Counted from the stretch's first letter, positions 17,551 to 26,491 are shown. The stretch is DNA of 64,000 nt from Streptacidiphilus sp041262525 (GCF_041262525.1 NZ_JBGCCK010000004.1:1-64000), one strand, 5' to 3'. Notes: generated by a model from the letters alone, not told the origin. Numbers and translations: made by a program.

Positions 17551-18174
17551 CTACGCCCAGCTGCGCCCCTGCGGGAGCTCCTCGAGGCCGGGCGACGAGA
17601 CGTGCAGCACCTCGTACCGCTCGGTCGCCTGCTCCTCCTGCGCGGCCGCGTCCATGCCGCGCCACAGCACGAAGCGCACCAGTCGCCAGGCGTCCGGGTC
17701 GAGACCGAGCGCGGCGGTGTGCACGCCCGGGAGGGCGGCCAGCGCGCGCAGCTGCTCGATCTCCTTGTCGATCAGGGCGGCGAGCCCCATCCCCGTCCCG
17801 TCGGCGTCCGCGTCGACCGGGATCATGCCGAGACGGCGCGTCGCCGCGCGTGGGGCACTGTCGCGGGCGGAGCCCGCGACGCAGGCGAGGCCGGTCCAGC
17901 GGAGCACGGAGGGTCGGCCGAAGTCGCGCAGGATGTTCTGGAATCCGCCCCCGCCGAACAGGAATTGGGCCATCGCGCCGGAGTCGTTCCAGAGGTAGAA
18001 CGGCGCGTACTCGTTGACCGGCGAGTCGGCGACGCCGCGCTCGCGGATGATCCAGGCCTTCAGGCCGAGCCCGGCCCGCTCGTCAAGGATCGGGCCGCCG
18101 AGGGCGACCCGCTTGCGGATGATCTCCATGTCGTAGTCGGCGGGCAGGGTGATCTGGTACTGGGCTGCTTCCAT
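17551..18174 (-). CDS. DUF4865 family protein
   Basis: 207 aa. The sequence fits DUF4865: a start of the form AQYQITLPADYDMEIIRKRVALGG, then LKAWIIRERG, EYAPFYLWNDSGAMAQFLFGGGGFQNILRDFGRP and VRFVLWRGMDAAAQ. The family is of unknown function, often encoded next to a TetR regulator as here; a dimeric alpha-beta-barrel style enzyme acting on small compounds is a guess. It is 18 nt downstream of the TetR gene on the same strand and is its likely target. Confidence 0.82.
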   Translation of the reverse strand: MEAAQYQITLPADYDMEIIRKRVALGGPILDERAGLGLKAWIIRERGVADSPVNEYAPFYLWNDSGAMAQFLFGGGGFQNILRDFGRPSVLRWTGLACVAGSARDSAPRAATRRLGMIPVDADADGTGMGLAALIDKEIEQLRALAALPGVHTAALGLDPDAWRLVRFVLWRGMDAAAQEEQATERYEVLHVSSPGLEELPQGRSWA

Positions 18175-18192
18175 GCGGGCACGGCCTTCCGG

Positions 18193-18774
18193 TCAGCTCT
18201 GAACGGACGTGGAATGGGCGGCGAGCAGGCCGAGGACGCCGTCGACCGCCCGGTCGAACGGCTCCGGCGAACCGGCCGCCCGAGCCAGGACGTAGCCGCC
18301 CTGCAGCGTGGCGACGATCGTCGCCGCCGTGGCGCCCGGCTCCAGCGATTCGCTCAACTCCCCTGCCGCACGGCCCTCTTGCAGCACCTCGGCGAGGCGG
18401 CCACGGAGCCAGGCGAGGGTCTGCTCGACCGGTTCGCGCAGGGCGGGGTCGGCCATGATCTCCGGGTCCTGGGTGAGGCCGCCGATCGGGCAGCCCTTGA
18501 GCACGTCCCGCTCCCGCCGCAGGTACGCGGTGACGCGGTCCAGCGCGGGACCGGGCGCGGCGAACTGCGCCTCGGCCTTGGCGCGCATCTCGTCCGCCGT
18601 ACGCCGGATCGCGGCCTGCGCGAGATCGGCCTTGCCGGAGAAGTGGTGGTACATGCTGCCCTGCCCGGCTCCGGCGCGCAGCTGGATGGCCTTGGGGCTG
18701 GTTCCCGTGTAGCCGCGTTCCCACAGCAGTTCGCGGGTGCTCTCGATCAGGCGGTCGGCGGTGCTCGCGTCCAT
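18193..18774 (-). CDS. TetR family transcriptional regulator
   Basis: 193 aa. N-terminal helix-turn-helix (LIESTRELLWERGYTGTSPKAIQLRAGAGQGSMYHHFSGKADL), then an all-helical ligand domain with a LmrA/YxaF-type pattern (LKGCPIGGLTQDPEIMADPALREPV). ATG 18774 is chosen over upstream codons because the operator and promoter lie immediately before it. A 22-nt near-palindrome 8 nt upstream suggests autorepression and repression of the downstream DUF4865 gene. The conserved Cys in LKGCP is found in related thiol/quinone sensors; sensing is inference. Confidence 0.9.
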   Translation of the reverse strand: MDASTADRLIESTRELLWERGYTGTSPKAIQLRAGAGQGSMYHHFSGKADLAQAAIRRTADEMRAKAEAQFAAPGPALDRVTAYLRRERDVLKGCPIGGLTQDPEIMADPALREPVEQTLAWLRGRLAEVLQEGRAAGELSESLEPGATAATIVATLQGGYVLARAAGSPEPFDRAVDGVLGLLAAHSTSVQS

Positions 18775-18782
18775 GACCACGA

Positions 18783-18804
18783 CTGTACATACCAGTAGGT
18801 ACAG
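18783..18804. promoter_or_regulatory. Palindromic operator of the TetR/DUF4865 operon
   Basis: CTGTACATACC followed by AGTAGGTACAG: the two 11-nt halves match at 9 of 11 positions when reverse-complemented, with perfect CTGTAC/GTACAG ends. It lies 8-30 nt upstream of the TetR start codon, overlapping the expected promoter. Confidence 0.8.
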
Positions 18805-18843
18805 CCACAACCCACGGCCCGCCCTCTCCCCGACCACGCCCGG

Positions 18844-19587
18844 TCAGGCCTGGCCGGCCTGCCGCGCCAGCGGGTTGGAGCCGATGGAGTTGGCCACCGC
18901 GAAGCTGACCGTGCCGGAGACGTAGCGGTCGTCCGACCACTCAATGGGCCTCCCGGCCGGCGTCGTGGTCACCCGGCGGATCCGCAGCAGCGGGCTGCCG
19001 CGCCGGATGGCCAGCAGCCGGGCGTCCTCCGCGCCCGCCGCGACGGCGTCGATGACGTGCTCGCCGTAGGCGAAGATCATGCCGATGTCGTCGTAGAGCG
19101 CCTGGACCACCGACTCGCAGTCGGCCGGCAGCCGCTCCACCGCGTCGGCCATCCACTGCGCGTAGACGTTGCGCTCCAACAGTACTGACTCGCCGTCAAG
19201 TCCCCGCACCCGCAGGACCTGCAGCACCTCCTCGCCGGGTTGGACCAGCAGTCGCTCGGCGTCCTCGACGGTCGCCGCGCGGCGGAACTGCTGGATCACC
19301 TCCCCGGTAGCCGTGCGGCCCATCGCGCGCGCCCACTGCGCGAAGCTGCGCAGCTCCGCGAAGCTCTGGCTGCGGCGGCTGCCGAGCACGACCCGGCGGG
19401 CGCCCTGGCGGGAGCCGATCCGGCCCTCGGCGGTCAGCGCCGCGACCGCCTGGCGGACCGTGCCGCGGGAGACCGAGTAGCGGGCGGACAACTCGGTCTC
19501 CGTGGGCAGGGGGCCGCCCACCCGGTACTCGCCGCGGTCGATGGCCTCGCGCAACGCCTCGGCGATCTCCTCATGCCGTGCGGCCAC
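18844..19587 (-). CDS. GntR-family regulator with UTRA (HutC-type) effector domain
   Basis: 247 aa. N-terminal winged helix (ALREAIDRGEYRVGGPLPTETELSARYSVSRGTVRQAVAAL), then a UTRA domain (RSFAQWARAMGR, LQVLRVRGLDGESVLLERNVYAQWMADAV, RRGSPLLRIRRVTTTPAGRPIEWSDDRYVSG). GTG 19587 is chosen because GAGGAG lies 6 nt upstream; the frame continues to 19785 without such support. It is divergent from an ABC importer, and a 16-nt palindrome of DasR/HutC style precedes that operon, so it probably represses the importer until a substrate-derived ligand binds. Confidence 0.9.
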   Translation of the reverse strand: MAARHEEIAEALREAIDRGEYRVGGPLPTETELSARYSVSRGTVRQAVAALTAEGRIGSRQGARRVVLGSRRSQSFAELRSFAQWARAMGRTATGEVIQQFRRAATVEDAERLLVQPGEEVLQVLRVRGLDGESVLLERNVYAQWMADAVERLPADCESVVQALYDDIGMIFAYGEHVIDAVAAGAEDARLLAIRRGSPLLRIRRVTTTPAGRPIEWSDDRYVSGTVSFAVANSIGSNPLARQAGQA

Positions 19588-19771
19588 AGTGCGCTCCTCA
19601 TTCGGTCCGAACATGCCGTTCCGCGTGCGTCGCGGCGGCGGCGTGATCGTACCGTTACGTGCACGACCTGCGAAATGCCGTTCCAGCTGCGGAAAATCCG
19701 ACAGCGAATCGCATACGGCTGTTGACGCGCCGTTAACCGTCCAGACACCATGCTCGGGCGTACTGTCATCG

Positions 19772-19787
19772 ACTTGTTCGGACAAGT
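19772..19787. promoter_or_regulatory. Putative GntR operator in front of the ABC importer
   Basis: ACTTGT-TCGG-ACAAGT, perfect 6-nt arms with a 4-nt centre. It has the same overall form as DasR sites (ACTGGT....ACCA-T). It lies 34 nt before the GTG of the binding protein and just after a -10-like TACTGT (19761-19766), covering the likely transcription start. Confidence 0.6.
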
Positions 19788-19820
19788 GATTCGCAACTGA
19801 CGCCTCCTCAGGAGACCATC

Positions 19821-20984
19821 GTGACCTCCACCCCTGCCCGGGCCGCCGCTCTCACCGGCGTACTGGTCGCCTCCGCTCTCGCGCTCACCGCCTGTGGTTC
19901 CGCTGCCTCTGTCAAGGGCAACGCCCCCGGCTCCAATGACGCGGCCAAGGCCTCCTCCGCCACCTCCGTCGCCGACTTCGGTGGCATGGACGCGCTCGTC
20001 GCGGCGGCGAAGAAGGAGGGCACGCTCAACGTGATCACCCTCCCCAAGGACTGGGCCAACTACGGCAAGCTGATGGACGGCTTCACCGCCAAGTACGGGA
20101 TCAAGATCAACGACGAGAACCCCGAGGGCTCCAGCCAGGACGAGATCAACGCGATCACGACCCGGAAGAACCAGGACCGCGCGCCCGACGCCGTCGACGT
20201 CGGCGGCGCCTTCGCGATCCAGGGTCAGAAGCAGGGCCTCTTCGCGTCCTACAAGGTCGCCAACTTCGCCGAGATCCCGGCCGGCCGCGCGGCCACCGAC
20301 GGCACCTGGTTCAACGACTACGGCGGCTACGTCTCCATCGGCTGCAACGCCACCAAGGTCAAGGTCTGTCCGAAGAGCTTCGCCGACCTGCTCAAGCCCG
20401 ACTACAAGGGCATGGTCGCCCTCAACGGCGACCCGACGCAGGCCAACGCCGCCTTCTCCGCCGTCTATGCGGCCGCGCTCGCCAACGGTGGCTCGCTGGA
20501 CAACGTCCAGCCCGGCATCGACTTCTTCGGCAAGCTCAAGAAGGCCGGCAACTTCAACCCGGTCAAGGCCAAGCAGAGCACGGTCGAGTCCGGCGAGACC
20601 CCGATCACGATCGACTGGGACTACCTGAACGCCGGCTACGCCACCGAGTTCCAGTCCAAGGGCATCAACTGGCAGGTCAACGTCCCGACGGACGGTCTGT
20701 ACGCGGGTTACTACAACCAGGCCATCAACAAGTGGGCGCCGCACCCGGCCGCCGCCCGCCTGTGGGAGGAGTACCTGTACTCCACCGAGGGCCAGAACGG
20801 CTTCCTCGGCGGCTTCGCCCGCCCGGTCCTGATGGACTCGCTGAAGACGGCCGGCACCCTGGACACCGCCCTCGCCGCCAAGCTGCCGGCCGTGACCGGC
20901 ACCGCGCCGATCCCGAGCCAGGACCAGATCACCAAGGCCAAGGCGACGGTTGCCGCCAACTGGACCAAGGCCATCGCCGGGTGA
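19821..20984 (+). CDS. ABC transporter solute-binding lipoprotein
   Basis: 387 aa. Lipoprotein signal peptide with lipobox LTAC (Cys about residue 25), then a family-1 periplasmic-type binding protein: GTLNVITLPKDWANYGKLMDGFTAKYGIKI, a DVGGAFAIQGQKQGLF loop, WFNDYGGYVSIGCN and WDYLNAGYATEF. The type includes carriers of polyamines, ferric iron, thiamine and 2-aminoethylphosphonate, so the substrate is not settled. GTG 19821 has GGAG 6 nt upstream. First gene of the operon; the stop overlaps the next gene (GTGA). Confidence 0.88.
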   Translation: MTSTPARAAALTGVLVASALALTACGSAASVKGNAPGSNDAAKASSATSVADFGGMDALVAAAKKEGTLNVITLPKDWANYGKLMDGFTAKYGIKINDENPEGSSQDEINAITTRKNQDRAPDAVDVGGAFAIQGQKQGLFASYKVANFAEIPAGRAATDGTWFNDYGGYVSIGCNATKVKVCPKSFADLLKPDYKGMVALNGDPTQANAAFSAVYAAALANGGSLDNVQPGIDFFGKLKKAGNFNPVKAKQSTVESGETPITIDWDYLNAGYATEFQSKGINWQVNVPTDGLYAGYYNQAINKWAPHPAAARLWEEYLYSTEGQNGFLGGFARPVLMDSLKTAGTLDTALAAKLPAVTGTAPIPSQDQITKAKATVAANWTKAIAG

Positions 20985-21865
20985 GCACCGCTCCCCTGAG
21001 CGCGACGCCCGCCCGCCGCCGCCTGCGCAAGGCGGCGGCGGGCCGGCTCGCCGTTGCTCCGCTACTGGTCTTCGTCGCCCTGGCGTTCGGCGTCCCCGCC
21101 CTCGCCATGGCCTTCGGCGCCTTCACCACGTACAACCCCGGACAGCCCAGTCAGTACACGATGGGCAACATCAGCGCCTCACTGCACGGCGGCTACCTCG
21201 ACTCCCTGCTCGGCAGCGTCAAGCTCTCGGCGCTCTCCGCGCTGATCGGCGTGGTGGCCGGGCTGATGCTCGCACAGGCCGTGGTCACCTCCCGCTTCAC
21301 GTTGCTGCGCACGGCGGTGCTCAGCGCCTCCGGCGTGCTGGCCAACTTCGGCGGCGTGCCGCTGGCCTTCGCGTTCATCACCACGCTCGGCAACGCCGGG
21401 ATGCTGACCACCCGGCTGCACCTGGACCAGCACGGCTGGAGTCTCTACTCCTTCAACGGCCTGACCCTGGTCTACCTGTACTTCCTGATCCCGCTGATGG
21501 TGCTGAGCGTCATCCCGTCCCTGGACGGCCTGCGCCGCCAGTGGCGCGAGGCCGCGCAGAACAACGGCGCGACCACCTGGCAGTACTGGCGTCACGTGGC
21601 CCTGCCGGTGCTGGCCCCCTCGCTGCTGGGCGGCTTCGTGCTGCTCTTCGGCACCGCGTTCGCCGCCTACGCCACGGCCGCGGCCATGGTCGGCGCGAGC
21701 GTCCCGCTGATCACGCTGCAGATCGCCACGGCGCTCAGCGGCAACGTCGACCCGAACGCCACCAACGTGGCCCTGGCCATGAGCCTCGACATGGTGGTGA
21801 TCGCCACGCTGGTCATGGTCGTCTACCTCCCCCTGCAACGCCGGAGCGCCCGATGGCTGGTCTGA
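20981..21865 (+). CDS. ABC transporter permease subunit 1
   Basis: 294 aa, six membrane segments. The EAA loop is EAAQNNGATTWQYWRHVALPVLAP, which docks to the ATPase. The pattern is that of the spermidine/putrescine - Fe(III) - 2-aminoethylphosphonate class of type I importers. GTG 20981 overlaps the binding-protein stop, and its end overlaps the second permease by 13 nt, so expression is coupled. Confidence 0.9.
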   Translation: MSTAPLSATPARRRLRKAAAGRLAVAPLLVFVALAFGVPALAMAFGAFTTYNPGQPSQYTMGNISASLHGGYLDSLLGSVKLSALSALIGVVAGLMLAQAVVTSRFTLLRTAVLSASGVLANFGGVPLAFAFITTLGNAGMLTTRLHLDQHGWSLYSFNGLTLVYLYFLIPLMVLSVIPSLDGLRRQWREAAQNNGATTWQYWRHVALPVLAPSLLGGFVLLFGTAFAAYATAAAMVGASVPLITLQIATALSGNVDPNATNVALAMSLDMVVIATLVMVVYLPLQRRSARWLV

Positions 21866-22770
21866 CCGCGTCCGCCCCGATCCCCGAGCTCGCCGCCACG
21901 GACCCGAACGCGGGCGGCCGTCCGTCGCGCGGCCGCGGGGTGCTCTCCAGGCTCGGCCGGATCCGCTTCGGCCGCAGCGCGGTGCTGCTGATCTCCGGGC
22001 TGTACTTCGTCACCCCGCTGATCAGCACGCTCTGGTTCACGGTCGACAACTCGCCCTCCGGCTTCAGCCTGGACGCGTACCGGCAGATCTTCACGGTGTC
22101 GGGCCTGTGGCCCGCGCTGCAGCTCTCGCTGCTGCTCGCCGCCGGGACCATCCTGCTGGTCTACCTGCTGCTGATCCCGACCGTGGTCGCGGTCCGCCTG
22201 GGCGGCCCGAAGCTGCGCACCGTCGTCGAGCTGACCTGCACGCTGCCGCTGGTCGTCCCCTCGATCGCGCTGACGGCGGGCATCTCGACGGTGCTCCGCT
22301 GGTGCAACGACAACCTGGCGCCGACCCCCTTCTACCGGACCTACCTGCTCACGCAGAACGGGAACTTCCCGGTGGTGCTGCTGCTGGCCTACGTGGTGAT
22401 GGCGCTGCCGCTGGCGTTCCGCACCCTCGACGCCGGTATGCGCGCGCTGGACGTGCGCACCCTGCTGGAGGCCGCGCAGAACAACGGCGCGAGCCGGGGC
22501 CGGGCCATCGTCAGCGTCATCCTGCCCAACATGCGCACGGCGCTGCTGAACACGGCGTTCCTCACGCTGGCGCTGGTGCTGGGCGAGTTCACCGTGGCCT
22601 CGATCCTCGGGTACGTGCCCTTCGCCGTCTGGATCGTCAACGGGAACAGCGCCGGACAGGGACCCGTCACCGTGGCCGTCTCCATTGTCAGCCTGCTGCT
22701 CACCTGGCTGCTGCTGCTCGTGCTCTCCGCCGGAGGCGGACGCCGCGGCGGCGCACCGGCCGGCAGCTGA
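21853..22770 (+). CDS. ABC transporter permease subunit 2
   Basis: 305 aa. An N-terminal cytoplasmic stretch of about 40 residues precedes six membrane segments. The EAA loop is EAAQNNGASRGRAIVSVILPNM, closely similar to that of subunit 1, as expected for a heterodimeric permease. ATG 21853 has GGAG upstream and starts inside the previous gene. Confidence 0.9.
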   Translation: MAGLTASAPIPELAATDPNAGGRPSRGRGVLSRLGRIRFGRSAVLLISGLYFVTPLISTLWFTVDNSPSGFSLDAYRQIFTVSGLWPALQLSLLLAAGTILLVYLLLIPTVVAVRLGGPKLRTVVELTCTLPLVVPSIALTAGISTVLRWCNDNLAPTPFYRTYLLTQNGNFPVVLLLAYVVMALPLAFRTLDAGMRALDVRTLLEAAQNNGASRGRAIVSVILPNMRTALLNTAFLTLALVLGEFTVASILGYVPFAVWIVNGNSAGQGPVTVAVSIVSLLLTWLLLLVLSAGGGRRGGAPAGS

Positions 22771-22825
22771 CCGGGCAACCGAACCACCTTCACAGCATCA
22801 CCTCCGAGGAGCTCCAGGAGTGTCC

Positions 22826-24001
22826 ATGACCACCGACCCCGCGCCCGCGACGTCCGTCGCCGCCGTGCCCTCCCCTGCGGGGCCGACGAATGACACTGTC
22901 GCCATTGCAGCACCCGCCACTGACAGGTCCCCGGAGAAGGCCGCCGCGAACGCAGGCGCGACCGTGGAATTCGTCGGCCTGCGCCGCGCCTTCGGCGCGA
23001 CCACGGCCCTGGACGGCCTCGACCTGACGGTCCGCCCCGGCGAACTGCTGGCCCTGCTCGGCCCCTCCGGCTGCGGCAAGACCACCGCGCTGCGGATGCT
23101 GGCCGGCTTCGAGACCCCCGACTCGGGCAAGGTCCTGGTCGACGGCGAGGACGTCACGCACATTCCCGCGCATCGCCGTGACGCGGGCATGGTGTTCCAG
23201 TCCTACAGCCTCTTCCCGCACCTGAACGCCCGCGACAACGTCGCCTTCGGCATGAAGATGCGGAAGACGCCGGCCGCGGAGCGCCGCCGCCGCGCGGACG
23301 AGCTGCTGGAGCTGGTGGGTCTGCCGACCCACGGCGACCGCTACCCCCACCAGCTCTCCGGCGGCCAGCAGCAGCGGATCGCGCTGGCGCGCGCGCTGGC
23401 CCTGCAGCCGCGGGTGCTGCTGCTGGACGAGCCGCTGTCCGCGCTGGACGCGAAGGTCCGACTCAACCTGCGCGAGGAGATCCGCAGGCTCCAGCAGGAG
23501 CTGGGCATCACCACGCTCTTCGTCACGCACGACCAGGAGGAGGCGCTGTCGATGGCGGACCGCGTCGCGGTCATGCACGCGGGCCGCCTTGAGCAGTGCG
23601 ACACCCCGGCGGAGCTCTACGCGCGCCCGACGACGGCGTTCGTGGCGGAGTTCGTCGGCACGATGAACCGGATCCCCGGCGCGGTCGCCGCGGCGGGCGA
23701 CGTGGTCGAGGTCCTCGGCCAGCGCCTGCCGATCGACGGGACGACGACGGTCCGGGGCGACGCGGACGTGCTGGTCCGCCCGGAGAACGTGAACGTCACG
23801 GCGGGCGGCGGCCAGGGCGCGTTGGTCGCCGGCACGACCTTCCTCGGCGCGGTCACCCGCCTCGCGGTCCAACTCCCTGACGGCTCCATCCTCAAGGCCG
23901 ACCTCTCCACCCACGACGCGGCGGTGCTCCCCGCGGGCACGGGCGTCACCGTGTCCCTCCCCGAACGCGCGGTCCTCGTGGACTCCCGCACCAAGAGCTA
24001 G
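22826..24001 (+). CDS. ABC transporter ATPase subunit (PotA/FbpC-like)
   Basis: 391 aa. An Ala/Pro-rich N-terminus of about 45 residues is followed by Walker A (LGPSGCGKTT), Q loop (VFQSYSLFPHL), signature LSGGQQQR, Walker B (RVLLLDEPLSALD) and H loop (VTHDQEEA). A TOBE-type C-terminal domain (about residues 290-391) is typical of polyamine/iron/phosphonate importers. ATG 22826 has GGAG 5 nt upstream. The gap to the previous gene is 55 nt. A dispersed repeat begins right after the stop, probably ending the operon. Confidence 0.92.
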   Translation: MTTDPAPATSVAAVPSPAGPTNDTVAIAAPATDRSPEKAAANAGATVEFVGLRRAFGATTALDGLDLTVRPGELLALLGPSGCGKTTALRMLAGFETPDSGKVLVDGEDVTHIPAHRRDAGMVFQSYSLFPHLNARDNVAFGMKMRKTPAAERRRRADELLELVGLPTHGDRYPHQLSGGQQQRIALARALALQPRVLLLDEPLSALDAKVRLNLREEIRRLQQELGITTLFVTHDQEEALSMADRVAVMHAGRLEQCDTPAELYARPTTAFVAEFVGTMNRIPGAVAAAGDVVEVLGQRLPIDGTTTVRGDADVLVRPENVNVTAGGGQGALVAGTTFLGAVTRLAVQLPDGSILKADLSTHDAAVLPAGTGVTVSLPERAVLVDSRTKS

Positions 24002-24015
24002 TTGCACTATCTCTT

Positions 24016-24230
24016 CAGGGGCGCGAGGCTCTGCCGATTTGCCCCTCCGGCGCGTGGGCGCGACAAGGCTGCACTATTCGGGGGCGCGAGGAACTGCGCG
24101 ACAAGCCACCCGGGGTGGGGAGCCGCCGAACGAGCAGGGCCATCCGCACAGGGTGGTTGCTCGCGCAGCTCCTCGCGCCCCCGAGGTGCAACTGCACGCG
24201 GCAGCGCACAGCAGAACCTCGCGCCCCCGA
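24016..24230. repeat. Dispersed intergenic repeat, A+B+partial A copy 3
   Basis: Module A (24016-24070), module B (24079-24183, arms GGCGCGAGGAACTGCGCGAC / CTCGCGCAGCTCCTCGCGCC) and a reversed partial A (about 24209-24230, CAGAACCTCGCGCCCCC). B has lost the left inner arm (CCCGGGGTGGGGAGCC instead of TGCGGATGG). It separates the ABC operon from the HAD gene. Confidence 0.88.
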
Positions 24231-24272
24231 AGATTGCAACCGACCCATTCACTTCAACGAAAGGCGAGCTTC

Positions 24273-24944
24273 GTGCCCAGCCGCACCACCCTGCAGGCAG
24301 TCCTCTTCGACATGGACGGCACCCTGGTCGACACCGAAGGGCTGTGGTGGCAAGCGGCTGAAGAGGAGGCACGGCAGCTGGGTCTCACGCTCAGCGACGC
24401 CGACGTCCCCGACGTCCTCGGCCGCGCCGTCGAGCACACCGCAGCCCACCTCCACGGCATCTCGGACGGCGCGAAGTCGGAGGCGTCCATCGCCGCCGCT
24501 CTCGACCACCGATTCGTCGAGTTGGTGTCACAGCAGGTCGTCCCGCTGCCCGGCGCGCTCGAGCTGCTCGACGGCCTCGCCGACGCGGGGATCCGCACCG
24601 CGCTCGTCTCCGCGTCGCCGCGCCACGTCGTCGACCTCGTGCTCGACGCGCTCGGCCGGCGTCGCTTCGCGACGTCCTTCGCCGCAGGGGAGACGCCGCA
24701 GACCAAGCCCGCGCCCGACCCGTACCTCGCCGCCGTCCACGCTCTCGGCGCCTCCCCGGAGGGCTGCGTCGCCGTCGAGGACACCCCGACCGGCGTCGCC
24801 TCCGCCGAGGCCGCCGGGGTCGCGGTCGTCGCCGTGCCCTCCCTGACGCCGATCGCACCCGGCCCCGGCCGCGCCGTCGTGCGCAGCCTCCTGGACGTGG
24901 ACCTCTCGCTGCTCCAGCGCCTGCTCGACTCCGCCGCCGCGTAG
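24273..24944 (+). CDS. HAD-superfamily phosphatase (beta-phosphoglucomutase-like)
   Basis: 223 aa. All four HAD motifs are visible: I, VLFDMDGTLVDTEGLWW (Asp nucleophile and Asp acid/base); II, TALVSASPR; III, the Lys of QTKPAPDPYL; IV, VAVEDTPTGVASAEAAG. A small helical cap follows motif I, as in sugar-phosphate phosphatases and beta-phosphoglucomutases. Substrate unknown; the phosphonatase Lys/cap signature is not evident. GTG 24273 has GGCGAG upstream. The longer open frame runs through the repeat and is not coding. Confidence 0.88.
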   Translation: MPSRTTLQAVLFDMDGTLVDTEGLWWQAAEEEARQLGLTLSDADVPDVLGRAVEHTAAHLHGISDGAKSEASIAAALDHRFVELVSQQVVPLPGALELLDGLADAGIRTALVSASPRHVVDLVLDALGRRRFATSFAAGETPQTKPAPDPYLAAVHALGASPEGCVAVEDTPTGVASAEAAGVAVVAVPSLTPIAPGPGRAVVRSLLDVDLSLLQRLLDSAAA

Positions 24945-24955
24945 CCTCGTCGATC

Positions 24956-25282
24956 ATGCCTGTTCTCTTTCTCGCCCTCGCCATCAGCTCGGAGATCTGC
25001 GCGACGGTCTCGCTCAAGTACACCCACGGCTTCACCCGGCTGCTGCCGAGCGTCGTCGTCGTGGTCGGCTACGTCGCCTCCTTCGCGCTGCTCAGCCAGG
25101 CGCTGAAGCAGATCCCGGTGAGCACCGCCTACGCGATCTGGTCGGGGGCCGGCACGGCTGTCGTCGCCGCGATCGGCTTCGCCTTCCTCGGTGAGGGTGT
25201 GAACCTGTGGAAGGCCGTCGGCATCGCCCTGATCATCGCCGGCGTCGTCGCCCTCAACCTAGGTGGCGCGGCGCACTCGTAG
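24956..25282 (+). CDS. Small multidrug resistance (SMR) family transporter
   Basis: 108 aa, four membrane helices. The conserved membrane Glu is E13 (LALAISSEICATVSLKY), equivalent to E14 of EmrE, and the GxG-type helix packing motif and ...AYAIWSGAGTAVVA in helix 3 are present. Works as a dimer exchanging protons for cationic compounds or guanidinium. ATG 24956 lies 8 nt after TAGCCT with no ribosome-binding site. Confidence 0.92.
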   Translation: MPVLFLALAISSEICATVSLKYTHGFTRLLPSVVVVVGYVASFALLSQALKQIPVSTAYAIWSGAGTAVVAAIGFAFLGEGVNLWKAVGIALIIAGVVALNLGGAAHS

Positions 25283-25291
25283 CATGGCGAC

Positions 25292-26446
25292 ATGACGGAC
25301 GGGGTGGGGTTGGCAGAGGAGGACGCCGAGGGTCGGGAGGAGCCGGCGGAGAAGCGGGTCAGCTACGCGGAGGCCTTCTTCGACCTCGTCTTCGTCCTGT
25401 GCATCACCCAGATCTCCGGCCTGCTGCACGGTGACCACGACTGGGCCGGGGTCGGCCGCGCGCTGATCGTCTTCATCCCCGTCTACTGGTGCTGGGTCGG
25501 CACCAGCGTGCTGGCCAACACCCGCGACATGGACAACCCGCGCGGTCGGATCGGCATCTTCTCCGTCGGACTGTGCGGGCTCTTCCTCGCGCTCGCACTG
25601 CCGCAGGCGTACGGGTCGCGCGGGCTGCTGCTCGGCGCCTCCTACCTCGCCGCCCGCTGGCTGCTGGGTGGTCAGATAGCGGCCGGCCGAGGCGTACTGG
25701 TCGGCCCGATGGGCGTGGGCGCCCTGGTCACCGGCCCGCTGATGCTGGTCGGCGGCCTGGTCCACGACGGCCACCTCAGGGTCCTGCTCTGGGCCGTCGC
25801 CGCCGTGCTGGACCTGCTCACCCCGATGCTGGCCCGCCGTCAGCTGCGGGCGATCCGCTTCCACCCCACCCACCTGCCCGAGCGCTTCGCGCTCTTCCTG
25901 CTCATCGCGCTCGGCGAGGCGATCGTCTCGATCGGCGGACCGGTCGCGGCCGGGCCGACGCTGCGGGCGGACGAGGTACTGGCGGTGGCCGTCGCGTTCG
26001 TCGCCGCCTGCGGCCTGTGGTGGGTCTACTACGGCTACGCGGCGGACGCGATGCGGCACGCGATGACCACCACCCAGGCGCCCACGGACATCGTGCGCCA
26101 GGTGCTCTCGTACGGGCATCTGGCGTTCACGGGCGGCGTGATCGCCTTCGCCGCCGGGGTCTCGGCCGCTGCGACGCACCCCGGCGAGCGACTGCCGACC
26201 GGCGCGCTCGCCCTGCTCTTCGGCGGCTGCGCGCTGTTCCTGGCGACCTTCGGCTACACCCGCTGGCGCATGTTCCGCGCCATGGCCTGGACCAGGATCA
26301 TCGCGGCGGCGGTCGTGCTGCTGATCGCGCCGCTCTGCTCCCGCCTCCCGGCCCTCGGCGCTCTCGGCGCGCTGGCCGCGGCGCTGGTCCTGCTGAACGT
26401 CGTGGAGTATGTGCGGGTCGAGCGCTCACCGAACCACACGATCTGA
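25292..26446 (+). CDS. Low temperature requirement protein A (LtrA) family membrane protein
   Basis: 384 aa, about ten to eleven membrane segments. The family start motif is clear: RVSYAEAFFDLVFVLCITQIS, with later LPERFALFLLIALGEAIVSIG and WWVYYGYAAD. The biochemical role of LtrA is not known. ATG 25292 lies 6 nt after TAGCAT, which includes the stop codon of the SMR gene, so the two may use separate leaderless transcripts. Confidence 0.88.
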   Translation: MTDGVGLAEEDAEGREEPAEKRVSYAEAFFDLVFVLCITQISGLLHGDHDWAGVGRALIVFIPVYWCWVGTSVLANTRDMDNPRGRIGIFSVGLCGLFLALALPQAYGSRGLLLGASYLAARWLLGGQIAAGRGVLVGPMGVGALVTGPLMLVGGLVHDGHLRVLLWAVAAVLDLLTPMLARRQLRAIRFHPTHLPERFALFLLIALGEAIVSIGGPVAAGPTLRADEVLAVAVAFVAACGLWWVYYGYAADAMRHAMTTTQAPTDIVRQVLSYGHLAFTGGVIAFAAGVSAAATHPGERLPTGALALLFGGCALFLATFGYTRWRMFRAMAWTRIIAAAVVLLIAPLCSRLPALGALGALAAALVLLNVVEYVRVERSPNHTI

Positions 26447-26491
26447 GCCCCCGAACGGCCTAGAGATTCCTCCAAAGCCTTACACATTCTG

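Noticed and set aside
24273..24944. Phosphonoacetaldehyde hydrolase, to match an aminoethylphosphonate importer
   Set aside because: Cap and motifs are of the general beta-phosphoglucomutase-like type; the diagnostic cap Lys motif of phosphonatases is not visible.
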